Shown here: positions 17,064 through 25,016 of the stretch, one piece after another
How the letters are laid out: each line of letters begins with the position of its first letter
Position numbering within the stretch: position 1 is the stretch's first letter
Assembly (NCBI GenBank): GCA_963851025.1
Contig: CAWKOA010000008.1
Span: 62,001-126,000, forward strand
DNA: 64,000 nt
Reading direction: 5' to 3'
From: RYN-230 sp963851025
GTDB taxonomy: Bacteria; Actinomycetota; Actinomycetes; Streptosporangiales; Streptosporangiaceae
Notes under the pieces: model-generated
What the model saw: only the letters and a program-made list of their open reading frames with translations
What the model was told of the DNA's origin: nothing
Databases searched by the model: none
Program-made: the position numbers and the translations under genes

Positions 17064-18424
17064 GAAGCGGGGGCGGGTTTACCCGGCGCCGGTTCCGGCG
17101 CCGCGTTCCCCAGCGGAAGGGTGTAGACGTCGCGCGTCTCCAGTTGCTGGGTGGTGAAGCTGCGCTCGCGGCGCAGGTTGCGGGCGAAAGCCAGCCACCA
17201 GGTGAGCAAGGCGCCGACGCGGTTGCGGTAGCCGGTCAGGAACGCGATGTGAATGAACAGCCAGATGACCCAGCCCGGGAATCCGCCGAGCTGCAGGGGC
17301 CCAGCCGAGACGACGGCCCGGCCACGGGAGATATAGGCCGCAGAGCCGAGGTCATGGTAGCGGAACGGCTTCTCGGCCATATTTCCCGCGGCCCGCCGCC
17401 GGAGGCGGTGGCCGGTGTACAGCCCGGACTGCATCGCCACCTCGGCGACCCCGGGGAGCTTGTCCAGGCTCATCATGTCGCCCAGGACAGAGATCTCGGG
17501 ATGCCCGGGGATCGTCAGGTCCTTCCCGACCACGATGCGCCCGGCCCGGTCGCTGCTGGCACCGGTGGCGGCGGCCAGGGTGGCCGCGACGGGGGGCGCC
17601 TCGACCCCGGCCGTCCACAGCACGGTGTTGGCGTCGTAGCGGGTCTCCTGGCCGGCGTGGTCACGGACGAGCACCCAGCCCTGGTCAACGTGGGTGACGA
17701 TCGAGCCCATGTGCTGCTCGACCCCCAGCTTGTCCAGGCTGCGGGCGGCCTTCTGTGACAATTTCGGGCCGAACACGGCCAGCGGCGCGCTCCCCCCGTC
17801 GAACAGCAGGACCCGCGCGTCCTCTGGCTCGATGGTCCGGAACTCGCGGCGCAGCGTGATGGTGGCCACCTCCCGGAGCTGGCCCGCGAGCTCTACGCCG
17901 GTCGGGCCCGCCCCCACCAGGGCGAACGTCAGCCAGGCGCGGCGTTCCTCCGGGGTTGCCGCCGTCTGGGCCATCTCGAACGCGCCGTAGACCCGGCGGC
18001 GGATGCCCAGCGCATCCGAAACCGTCTTCATGCCCGGGGCCCAGCGGGCGAACTCGTCGTGGCCGAAATAGGACTGGCGGACCCCGGCCGCCACGACCAG
18101 TTCGTCGTAGCCGTACTCGAGGCGATCGCCACCGACCCGCCGGGCGATAACCCGGCGGCCGGGCACATCGAAGTCGGTGACCTCGGCCATCACGACATCC
18201 ACGTTCTTCTGCTTCTTGAACAGGTCGCGCAGCGGGGTGGCGATCTTCCCCTCGGACAGGATGCCGGTCGCGCACTGGTAGAGCAGCGGCGCGAATACGT
18301 GGTGCTGGGACCGGTCGATCATCGTCACCGCGACGTCGCTGCGCTTCAGCGCCCGGGCCGCGAACAGGCCGGCGAAGCCGCCCCCGACGATCACGACGCG
18401 GCGCCGGCCCGATTGGTCTGTCAT
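17042..18424 (-). CDS. ndh: Type II NADH:quinone oxidoreductase (NDH-2)
   Basis: Single-subunit, non-proton-pumping NADH dehydrogenase of the inner membrane face, 460 residues. The N-terminal FAD site is VVIVGGGFAGLFAAR, followed by HVFAPLLYQCATG. The NADH site is FALVGAGPTGVELAGQL. The second FAD segment is ISVLGDMM, and AMQSGLYTGHRL matches the quinone-site region. A C-terminal amphipathic or membrane stretch (GWVIWLFIHIAFLTGYRNR) is typical of membrane-anchored actinobacterial NDH-2. It starts 15 bases after the stop of the zwf-like gene with GGGAG just upstream, and is the last gene of the apparent cydA-cydB-zwf-ndh operon. Confidence 0.93.
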   Translation of the reverse strand: MTDQSGRRRVVIVGGGFAGLFAARALKRSDVAVTMIDRSQHHVFAPLLYQCATGILSEGKIATPLRDLFKKQKNVDVVMAEVTDFDVPGRRVIARRVGGDRLEYGYDELVVAAGVRQSYFGHDEFARWAPGMKTVSDALGIRRRVYGAFEMAQTAATPEERRAWLTFALVGAGPTGVELAGQLREVATITLRREFRTIEPEDARVLLFDGGSAPLAVFGPKLSQKAARSLDKLGVEQHMGSIVTHVDQGWVLVRDHAGQETRYDANTVLWTAGVEAPPVAATLAAATGASSDRAGRIVVGKDLTIPGHPEISVLGDMMSLDKLPGVAEVAMQSGLYTGHRLRRRAAGNMAEKPFRYHDLGSAAYISRGRAVVSAGPLQLGGFPGWVIWLFIHIAFLTGYRNRVGALLTWWLAFARNLRRERSFTTQQLETRDVYTLPLGNAAPEPAPGKPAPASQPPASP

Positions 18425-18439
18425 CGCTGCTCCCGCCGC

Positions 18440-19816
18440 TCAGCCCGCCGGGTCGTGCCAGGTGTCCCGGTCGGGCAGCAGCCGGTCAGCTTCCCGGGGA
18501 CCCCAGCTGCCCCGGCCGTAGGGATGCACGGGCCCGACGTCGCCCAGGACCGGGTCCACGACCTCCCAGGCGGCTTCGACGGTGTCCTGGCGGGCGAACA
18601 GCCAGCGGTCGCCGTCCAGGGCCGCGCCGATGAGCCGGTCGTAGGGCCGCATGTCCGAGCCCGGCTGGCCCGCGAACGTCAGGTCCTCCAGCAGCGGCTC
18701 CATGCCGCCGCCCGGCTTCTTGCCGGCCAGCGTGAGGCCCACCGCTGTCTCCGGCCAGACGCGGAACCGCAGTGAGTCGCGGACGGCGAACGGATCGATC
18801 CCGAACACGTCGTGCGGGGGGCGCCGGAAGCGGATATTCACCTCGGTGGCGGTGACCGGCATGCACTTGGCCGCCCGGATCAGGATCGGCACGCCCTCCC
18901 AGCGCCAGGTATCGGCGGCGAGCCGGAGCGCGACGTAGGTCTCCGTGGCCGATTTCGGGTCGACGCCTTCCACCCGGTGGTAGCCGTCGTACTGGCCCTT
19001 CACCGTGTCTTCCGGGGCCAGCGGGCGCAGCGCGGAGATCACCCGGGACTTGGCGTCCCGCCAGTCGGCCAGCCCCGGCCGGTCCGGCGGCTCGGCCAGC
19101 ACGGTGGCCAGCACCTGGAGCATGTGGTTCTGGACCACGTCCCGGATCGCCCCGGTCCGGTCGTAGAACCGGCCGCGGTCGGCCACGTCGAACGCCTCGG
19201 CCATCGTGATCTGGATGCTTTCCACGTGGGTCCGGTTGAGCAGCGGCTCGATCACCGAGTTGGCGAACCGGACGAACAGCACGTTCTCCACCGGGTCGAA
19301 AGCCAGCCAGTCGTCGACCCGGAAGATCGCCTCTTCCGGGAAGTACTGGTGCATGGTCTCGTTGAGCTGCCGGGAGCTGGCCAGGTCGGTGCCGAACGGC
19401 TTCTCCACCATGACCCGCGCGTCCTTGGCCCGGCCGGCCGTGGCGATTCCCTGCGCGATGCGCCCGAACAGCGGGGGCGGCACCTCCAGGTAGAACAGGA
19501 CCTGGGTGCCGGAGCCGATGGCGTCCGACATGGCCTTGTACGTGGCATCGTCGCCCAGGTCGCCGTCGACGTAGCGGAGCAGCCCGAGCATCTTCTGGGC
19601 GGCCGGGCTCTTAGGGTCCATGTGGTTGAGCCGCAGCGAGGCCTCCGCGTAGCCGCGGAACTGCTCCAGCCCCCAGCCGCTCTTCGCCACCCCGATGACC
19701 GGCACATCGAGCACGCCCCGCTGAACCAGCCCGACCAGGGCCGGGAAGGTCTCAATCTTGGCCAGGTCGCCCGTAGCCCCGAAGATGACAAGCGCGTCGA
19801 CTCGGCGAGAGGTCAT
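18440..19816 (-). CDS. zwf: Glucose-6-phosphate dehydrogenase-like protein with altered active site
   Basis: A 458-residue G6PD homologue. The nucleotide-binding start is VIFGATGDLA, and VMVEKPFGTDL, IRDVVQNHMLQVLA (with the catalytic-base His) and ATETYVALRL are all recognisable. The family hallmark RIDHYLGKE is replaced by RVDDWLAFD at residues 166-174: the phosphate-binding His and the essential Lys are absent (Asp and Phe instead). In GATGDLAKIE the usual second Lys (AKRK) is also lost. Its ATG overlaps the cydB stop (ATGA), so translation is coupled to cydB. It may use another substrate, be inactive on glucose 6-phosphate, or act as a regulator. Overall it most resembles the actinobacterial Zwf1 type, from memory. 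Confidence 0.85.
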   Translation of the reverse strand: MTSRRVDALVIFGATGDLAKIETFPALVGLVQRGVLDVPVIGVAKSGWGLEQFRGYAEASLRLNHMDPKSPAAQKMLGLLRYVDGDLGDDATYKAMSDAIGSGTQVLFYLEVPPPLFGRIAQGIATAGRAKDARVMVEKPFGTDLASSRQLNETMHQYFPEEAIFRVDDWLAFDPVENVLFVRFANSVIEPLLNRTHVESIQITMAEAFDVADRGRFYDRTGAIRDVVQNHMLQVLATVLAEPPDRPGLADWRDAKSRVISALRPLAPEDTVKGQYDGYHRVEGVDPKSATETYVALRLAADTWRWEGVPILIRAAKCMPVTATEVNIRFRRPPHDVFGIDPFAVRDSLRFRVWPETAVGLTLAGKKPGGGMEPLLEDLTFAGQPGSDMRPYDRLIGAALDGDRWLFARQDTVEAAWEVVDPVLGDVGPVHPYGRGSWGPREADRLLPDRDTWHDPAG

Positions 19817-20892
19817 TTCTGCTCCCTGATCGGTCCCCCGTCGGGGGTCGGTGTGTGCGGGCCTGGGGGTCCCAGGGGTGTGCCCCGCAGAAGTGAGGGC
19901 TGGAATTCCTGCTTGCTGACGCGCCGCCGGAACACGTAGTAGGTCCAGGTCTGGTAGGCCAGCACGAACGGCAGGAAGATCACGACGACCACGCTCATCA
20001 CCTTGAGCGCGTAGGCCCCGGACGCCGTGTTGTGCACCGTGAGGCTGTACGCGGGGCTGGTGCTGGACACCATGACGTTCGGGTACAGGCCGGTGAAGAT
20101 CGACACGACGCAGGCCGCCATCGTGACCGTGACCGCGGCGAAGGCGAAGCCGTCGCGACGGTCGTAGACCAGCCACACGGCCGCGATGACCGCGAGAATG
20201 GCCAGCAGTTCCACCGGGTTGAGGAAGAACGCGCTGGTGTGGATGACGTGCGTCCAGATCACGAAGCCCACGACGGCGGCGCCGGTGACCGGGGCCACCC
20301 GCCGGGCCACGCGCCAGGCGCCCGCGCGCAGCTCGTCGGTGGTCTTCAGGCACAGGAACAGGGCGCCGGACAGCAGGCAGATCAGCACGAACGTGACCCC
20401 GGTGAACAGCCCGTAGGGCTGCAGCAGGTTCCAGAATGACCCGGTGTACTCCTGATGGGAGTTGATCGGCAGCCCCTGCAGCAGGTCGCCCAGCGCCACC
20501 CCGATCAGCAGCGGCGCCAGCAGGCTCCCCGCGGTCAGCAGGCCGTCCCAGGTGCGGCGCCAGCGCACCGCGTCCCGCTTGCCCCGGTACTCGAAGGACA
20601 CGCCGCGGACCATCAGCGACGCGAGCAGCAGCACCAGGGCCAGGTAGAAGCCCGAGAACATGGTCGCGTACCAGCCGGGAAACGCGGCAAATATGGCGGC
20701 CCCGGCGACGATCAGCCACACCTCGTTGCCGTCCCACAGCGGGCCGATCGTGTTGATGGCCGCCCGGCGGCCAGCGTCGTCCCGGCCGACCACGCCGTGC
20801 AGCATGCCGACGCCGAAGTCGAAGCCCTCCAGGATGAAGAACCCCATCCACAGGACCGTGATGACGATGAACCAGAACGGCACGAGTCTCAT
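19813..20892 (-). CDS. cydB: Cytochrome bd quinol oxidase subunit II
   Basis: Membrane subunit of the bd-type terminal oxidase, 359 residues with about eight to nine helices. The family motifs are visible: WFIVITVLWMGFFILEGFDFGVG at the N-terminus, then the GPLWDGNEVWLI signature, FPGWYATMFSGFYLAL and RGVSFEYR. The hydrophilic Pro/Gly-rich C-terminal tail is slightly longer than usual. It starts 7 bases after the cydA stop, and its stop codon overlaps the zwf-like start by 4 bases. No cydDC assembly-transporter genes are seen in the window. Confidence 0.95.
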   Translation of the reverse strand: MRLVPFWFIVITVLWMGFFILEGFDFGVGMLHGVVGRDDAGRRAAINTIGPLWDGNEVWLIVAGAAIFAAFPGWYATMFSGFYLALVLLLASLMVRGVSFEYRGKRDAVRWRRTWDGLLTAGSLLAPLLIGVALGDLLQGLPINSHQEYTGSFWNLLQPYGLFTGVTFVLICLLSGALFLCLKTTDELRAGAWRVARRVAPVTGAAVVGFVIWTHVIHTSAFFLNPVELLAILAVIAAVWLVYDRRDGFAFAAVTVTMAACVVSIFTGLYPNVMVSSTSPAYSLTVHNTASGAYALKVMSVVVVIFLPFVLAYQTWTYYVFRRRVSKQEFQPSLLRGTPLGPPGPHTPTPDGGPIREQK

Positions 20893-20899
20893 CGCAACC

Positions 20900-22285
20900 T
20901 CAATACTGGACGGCCGGGACGGGCGCGTCCGCGTCGGCCCCGGCCTGGGCGGGCGGAAGCTGCTGGCGTGAGTACTTCAGCATCAGCATCAGGTCGACGG
21001 TCGCGAGCGCGCCGTACAGCAGGACGAACACCACCAGGCTGATCACGATGGACGTGGCGCTGACCGACGACGAGACCCCGTTCTTCGTGAGCATGATGCC
21101 CTGCACGATCCACGGCTGCCGGCCGCTCTCGGTCAGCAGCCAGCCCGCGGTGTTCATCAGGAACGGCAGCACGGCGGCCCAGATCGCCACCCACAGGAAC
21201 CGGCGGGACGACGCGAGTTTCTGGCGCCGGAGCAGCCACAGCCCCCACAACCCCAGCAGGAGGACCAGGACCCCGATGTAGGCCATCACCCGCATGGACC
21301 AGTACTGGATGAACACGTTCGGCACGTAGTACCCGGGCCCGAACTGCTTGCTGTACTGCGACTGCAGCGGGCTGAGGCCGATCACCTTGCCGTTCCAGTG
21401 GTTGGTGGCCAGCAGCGACAGCAGGTGCGGGATCTCGATGATCTGGGTCGGGGTGTGGTCGTTGTTGCCCCCGCCGATCTGGAACAGCGAGAACGAGCAG
21501 GGCTGGCAGGTGGTCCACTGGGCCTCGGCCGCCGCGATCTTCATCGGCTGGTACTTCGCCTCGATGACGCCGAGCTCATCACCGACCAGCATGGTGAACA
21601 GGATGGCCGGGACCAGGACGATGAGCGCCAGCCGCGCCGACCGGGTGAACACCTCCTGGGCGCCGCCGTGCCGCAGCTGCCAGGCGGACACGGCCAGCAT
21701 CACCGCCGCGCCGGTCACCAGCGAGGCGAGCAGGACCTTCGAATATCCCCATACGAAAACCTGGTTGGTGAACACGGCCCAGATATCGTTCAGCTGCGGT
21801 TTGCCGTGCACCATGACGTAGCCGACGGGATGCTGCATCCAGGAGTTGGCCGCCATGATGAACGCCGCCGACAGCACCGTGCCCAGCGACACCAGCCAGA
21901 TGGTCAGCAGGTGAATCCGGCGCGGCAGCCGGTCCCAGCCGAACAGCCACAGCCCGAGGAACGTGGATTCCAGGAAGAACGCGGCCAGGCCCTCCATGGC
22001 CAGCGGGGCGCCGAAGATGTTGCCGACCAGCCGCGAGTAGGCCGACCAGTTCATCCCGAACTGGAACTCCTGGACCAGGCCGGTCACCACGCCGATCGCG
22101 ACGTTGATGACGAGCAGGGTGCCGAAGAACCGGGTCAGCCGCAGGTACTCGTCTCGCTTGCTGCGGTACCACGCGGTCTGCAGCAGCGCGGTCAGGAAGG
22201 CCAGGCCGATCGTGACCGGCACGAAGAAGAAGTGATTGATCGTCACAAACGCGAACTGCCACCGCGCGAGATCGACGTTCGCCAT
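20900..22285 (-). CDS. cydA: Cytochrome bd quinol oxidase subunit I
   Basis: Heme-carrying subunit of cytochrome bd, which oxidises quinol and reduces oxygen without pumping protons. Length is 461 residues with a short Q-loop, usual for actinobacteria. WQFAFVTINHFFF contains the N-terminal axial His, GLVQEFQFGMNWS the conserved Glu region, and GRQPWIVQG the family signature near the third heme. AQWTTCQPCSFSLF in the periplasmic loop adds a Cys pair. It is the first gene of the apparent operon cydA-cydB-zwf-ndh on the minus strand and is divergent from the GH15 gene. A TGTGA-n6-TCACT stretch near its start is coding sequence and was not called a Rex site. Confidence 0.95.
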   Translation of the reverse strand: MANVDLARWQFAFVTINHFFFVPVTIGLAFLTALLQTAWYRSKRDEYLRLTRFFGTLLVINVAIGVVTGLVQEFQFGMNWSAYSRLVGNIFGAPLAMEGLAAFFLESTFLGLWLFGWDRLPRRIHLLTIWLVSLGTVLSAAFIMAANSWMQHPVGYVMVHGKPQLNDIWAVFTNQVFVWGYSKVLLASLVTGAAVMLAVSAWQLRHGGAQEVFTRSARLALIVLVPAILFTMLVGDELGVIEAKYQPMKIAAAEAQWTTCQPCSFSLFQIGGGNNDHTPTQIIEIPHLLSLLATNHWNGKVIGLSPLQSQYSKQFGPGYYVPNVFIQYWSMRVMAYIGVLVLLLGLWGLWLLRRQKLASSRRFLWVAIWAAVLPFLMNTAGWLLTESGRQPWIVQGIMLTKNGVSSSVSATSIVISLVVFVLLYGALATVDLMLMLKYSRQQLPPAQAGADADAPVPAVQY

Positions 22286-22648
22286 CTACTCCCCCGGTCC
22301 GGGAAACGCTCGGGCGCCTGGCTGCTACGCGCCGCGGCCGGGCAGGCCGCCAGTCATGTCCGGGCGCCCTGGCCGGCCGGGGCGTAGTCGTGGGACCTAC
22401 TGTCCAGCGCCCGGGGATCACCGGGCATCCCCCGGCCCGGGTGATTGCCACCCGGGGCCACGCCCGGCGGACCGCAGCGAGCCGGGGCGGCATGCCCCGT
22501 TACGGCATGATTTATGGCTGGTTGACCGCATGCCTGAGCAGAGGAGGGCTGATTTTCGCTTAGTCACCCGATAGGTGTGATGCCCCGAGCGCCTTTAAGC
22601 ACGACGCTCGGCTATGTGGCCGAACACCATGACGAGAGGTCGCCGCTG
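22286..22648. other. Divergent intergenic region cydA / GH15
   Basis: A 363-base gap carrying the promoters for the cyd operon (leftward) and the GH15 gene (rightward). It contains a nearly perfect hairpin (atcaccgggc pairing with gcccgggtgat, near 22417-22444). A locally AT-richer stretch at 22500-22620 may hold the GH15 promoter. No convincing operator or gene is seen. Confidence 0.45.
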
Positions 22649-24526
22649 ATGAGCACATTCCCGCCTATTGCCGACTACGGATTCCTGTCGAATTGCGAGC
22701 AGAGCTGCCTGGTCGCGCCGGACGGCTCGGTGGAGTGGCTGTGCCTGCCGCGGCCTGACTCCCCGAGTGTCTTCGGGGCCCTGCTGGACCGGGCGGCCGG
22801 CTTGTTCAGGTTCGGTCCTGGCAACGCCCACGTCCCCCAGCATCGCCGGTACGTGCCAGGCACGATGGTGCTGGAGACGACCTGGCAGACGCCCACCGGC
22901 TGGCTGGTCGTCCAGGACTTCCTGGCCATGGGCCCGGTCCAGCACAAGGGGCGGCGGCCGGACTATCACCGGGCCCCCGCCGATTTCGGCGCCGTGGGCG
23001 CGCTCGTGCGGGTCGCGACCTGCATCAGCGGCCGGGTCGAGGTCGTCGTGAACTGCGGCCCGCTGTTCGACTACGGGCGCAGTGGTGGCACGTGGAGCTA
23101 CCACGGCGACGGCTACGACGCGATGAGCATCACCCCCGCCGAGGGGGACATGCATCTCGACCTGGCGGGCTCCATCCCCCTCGGCGTCCTGGGCGCCCGC
23201 TGTTACGGCCGCACGACGCTGGCCGCGGGCCAGTCGGCCTTCGTCACGCTGTCCTGGGGAGGCGGCCAGGTTCCGGCCGACCAGGACGCGGCGTTCGGCG
23301 CACTGAACTGCACGGTCGACTTCTGGCGCGACTGGCTGAGCGCAGCCAAGATCCCTGACCATCCGTGGAAGCCCTACCTGGACCGCAGTGCGCTGACCCT
23401 GAAGGGGCTCAGCTACGCCCCGACGGGCGCCATCATGGCCGCGTCGACCACCTCCCTGCCCGAAACGTGGGGCGGGGCCCGCAACTGGGACTACCGGTTC
23501 ACCTGGATCAGGGACTCGGCGTTCATGCTCCGCTCGCTCTACCGCCTCGGCTTCGACTGGGAAGCGATCGAGTACTGGGGCTTCGTCATCGACGCGGTCA
23601 CCGCGGGTGATCTGAACCGCAAGCCCGAACTCCAGATCATGTACGGCATCAGCGGGGAACGCGACCTGACCGAGCACACCCTCGACCACCTGTCCGGGTA
23701 CCGCGGGGCGCGCCCGGTCCGGGTCGGCAACGGGGCCTGGAACCAGCAGCAGCATGACGTGTGGGGGATGATCCTGGACGCGCTGGATGTCCAGTTCCAC
23801 AACGGGGCCGGCCAGATCGTGACCCCGGTGTGGGAGGGGCTCGCCACCTTCGTGGAGGCCGCCCTCCAGCACTGGCAGGAGCCCGACCAGGGAATCTGGG
23901 AGGTCCGCGGTGACCCCAAGCACTTCACCGCCTCCAAGGTGATGTGCTGGGTCGCGGTTTCCCGCGGCGCCGACCTGGCCGAGGAACGCGGCGACGACGA
24001 ACGGGCCAAGCGCTGGCGGGCCGGCGCGGACGAGATCAAGGCCGAGATCCTGGACAAGGGCCTGTCCAAGCGGGGCGTGTTCCGGCAGCACTACGAGACC
24101 GACGACCTCGACGCCTCGCTGCTCCTGCTGCCCATCATGGGATTCCTGCCCGCCAGCGACAAGCGCGTCAAAGCGACCGTGCTGGCCATCGCCGACGAAC
24201 TGACCCAGGACGGCCTGGTCCTGCGCTACAAGGTCGACGGAACCGACACCGGGTTCGCGGGCCAGGAAGGAACCTTCACCATCTGCTCCTTCTGGCTGGT
24301 CACCACCCTGGCCATGATCGGTGAAACCGATCGCGCCCGCGCCCTGTGCCAGAAACTGCTGTCGTTCGCCGGCCCGCTGCAGCTGTTCGCGGAGGAGATC
24401 GACGCCAACACCGGCGAGCACATGGGCAACTTCCCGCAGGCGTTCACCCACCTGGCCCTGATCGAGGCCGTCTCGCTGCTCATCGACTCCGAGCAGCCCG
24501 CCAGCCACGGGGCGGCCTTCGGCTGA
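22649..24526 (+). CDS. Glycoside hydrolase family 15 protein (glucoamylase/trehalase-like)
   Basis: A 625-residue GH15 enzyme with an N-terminal beta-sandwich (IADYGFLSNCEQSCLV, GSVEWLCLPRPDSPSVFG) and a C-terminal (alpha/alpha)6 barrel. ARNWDYRFTWIRDSAFML is the substrate-binding segment. The general acid Glu is in DQGIWEVRGDPKHF, and EGTFTICSFWLV carries the probable catalytic base Glu. The closest described relatives I recall are mycobacterial GH15 trehalases, which share the GIWE-RG-PKHF-SK pattern; glucoamylase activity is the alternative. No signal peptide is visible, so it is probably cytoplasmic. ATG 22649 is chosen because family homology begins right after it and GAGAGG lies about 9 bases upstream. 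Confidence 0.88.
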   Translation: MSTFPPIADYGFLSNCEQSCLVAPDGSVEWLCLPRPDSPSVFGALLDRAAGLFRFGPGNAHVPQHRRYVPGTMVLETTWQTPTGWLVVQDFLAMGPVQHKGRRPDYHRAPADFGAVGALVRVATCISGRVEVVVNCGPLFDYGRSGGTWSYHGDGYDAMSITPAEGDMHLDLAGSIPLGVLGARCYGRTTLAAGQSAFVTLSWGGGQVPADQDAAFGALNCTVDFWRDWLSAAKIPDHPWKPYLDRSALTLKGLSYAPTGAIMAASTTSLPETWGGARNWDYRFTWIRDSAFMLRSLYRLGFDWEAIEYWGFVIDAVTAGDLNRKPELQIMYGISGERDLTEHTLDHLSGYRGARPVRVGNGAWNQQQHDVWGMILDALDVQFHNGAGQIVTPVWEGLATFVEAALQHWQEPDQGIWEVRGDPKHFTASKVMCWVAVSRGADLAEERGDDERAKRWRAGADEIKAEILDKGLSKRGVFRQHYETDDLDASLLLLPIMGFLPASDKRVKATVLAIADELTQDGLVLRYKVDGTDTGFAGQEGTFTICSFWLVTTLAMIGETDRARALCQKLLSFAGPLQLFAEEIDANTGEHMGNFPQAFTHLALIEAVSLLIDSEQPASHGAAFG

Positions 24527-24550
24527 CCGGGCGCAGGCTGACCGGGCGCA
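24521..24550. repeat. Tandem 15-base duplication at the GH15 stop codon
   Basis: GGCTGACCGGGCGCA is repeated without gap at 24521-24535 and 24536-24550. The first copy contains the last Gly codon and the TGA of the GH15 gene. It is one of several 3'-end duplications of about this size in the window. Confidence 0.9.
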
Positions 24551-24763
24551 ATCGCCGCAGGCCGGGTCCGGGGACCGGCGGGGCGGTTTAGCGAGGGCGC
24601 CCCGCCGGCCGGGGTGGGCCCGGGGGGAGGCGCAGCCAGCGGGGCGCGCTCTCGGGCTCCTCCCGGGCTGGCCTGATGGGCAGCGGCGCCGGGAGGAGCC
24701 ACCTGAAGCATCACCGATGAGCCTGAGCTTCCGCTGAATGCTACCCGCAAGTAACCTGAACCC

Positions 24764-24828
24764 CAGGTGAAGGTAAACGGGCTGTGGCACCAGCCCGATG
24801 CGCCTATTCAGGACTATTGCTTCACCTG
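24764..24828 (+). promoter_or_regulatory. Nested inverted repeats in the leader of the antiporter gene
   Basis: An outer pair CAGGTGAAG (24764-24772) and CTTCACCTG (24820-24828) encloses a six-pair hairpin GGGCTG (24779-24784) with CAGCCC (24791-24796). It lies in the 490-base gap between the GH15 and antiporter genes (24527-25016), which otherwise holds no gene. The 3' half of the gap is unusually AT-rich for this genome (24955-24995). It could be a structured 5' leader, a protein-binding site or a terminator for GH15. I do not recognise a known riboswitch class. Confidence 0.4.
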
Positions 24829-25016
24829 AAAAGGGTGATGCCTGACTTCTTTTGCAGCCGGAATCGTTGAGGGGTGGACCGTGCGCACAGTTGCCCGCCT
24901 GTGCCTTTGCCATCGCATCCCGGCACGGTCAGCCCGCGCATAGTGACGCGCACTGTAGCGCACATAGTAAATAGTAAGCGAACAAAAGATGAATGGTGCG
25001 TTACCGGAGGCGGAGC

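Noticed and set aside
22230..22265. Rex-like TGTGA-n6-TCACT near the cydA start
   Set aside because: It encodes the conserved FVTINHF segment of CydA and does not match the full Rex palindrome, so it is explained by coding constraint.
22595..24913. Long minus-strand open frame (772 codons) over the GH15 gene
   Set aside because: It is the antisense shadow of a well-conserved GH15 coding sequence, with no motif or sensible start.
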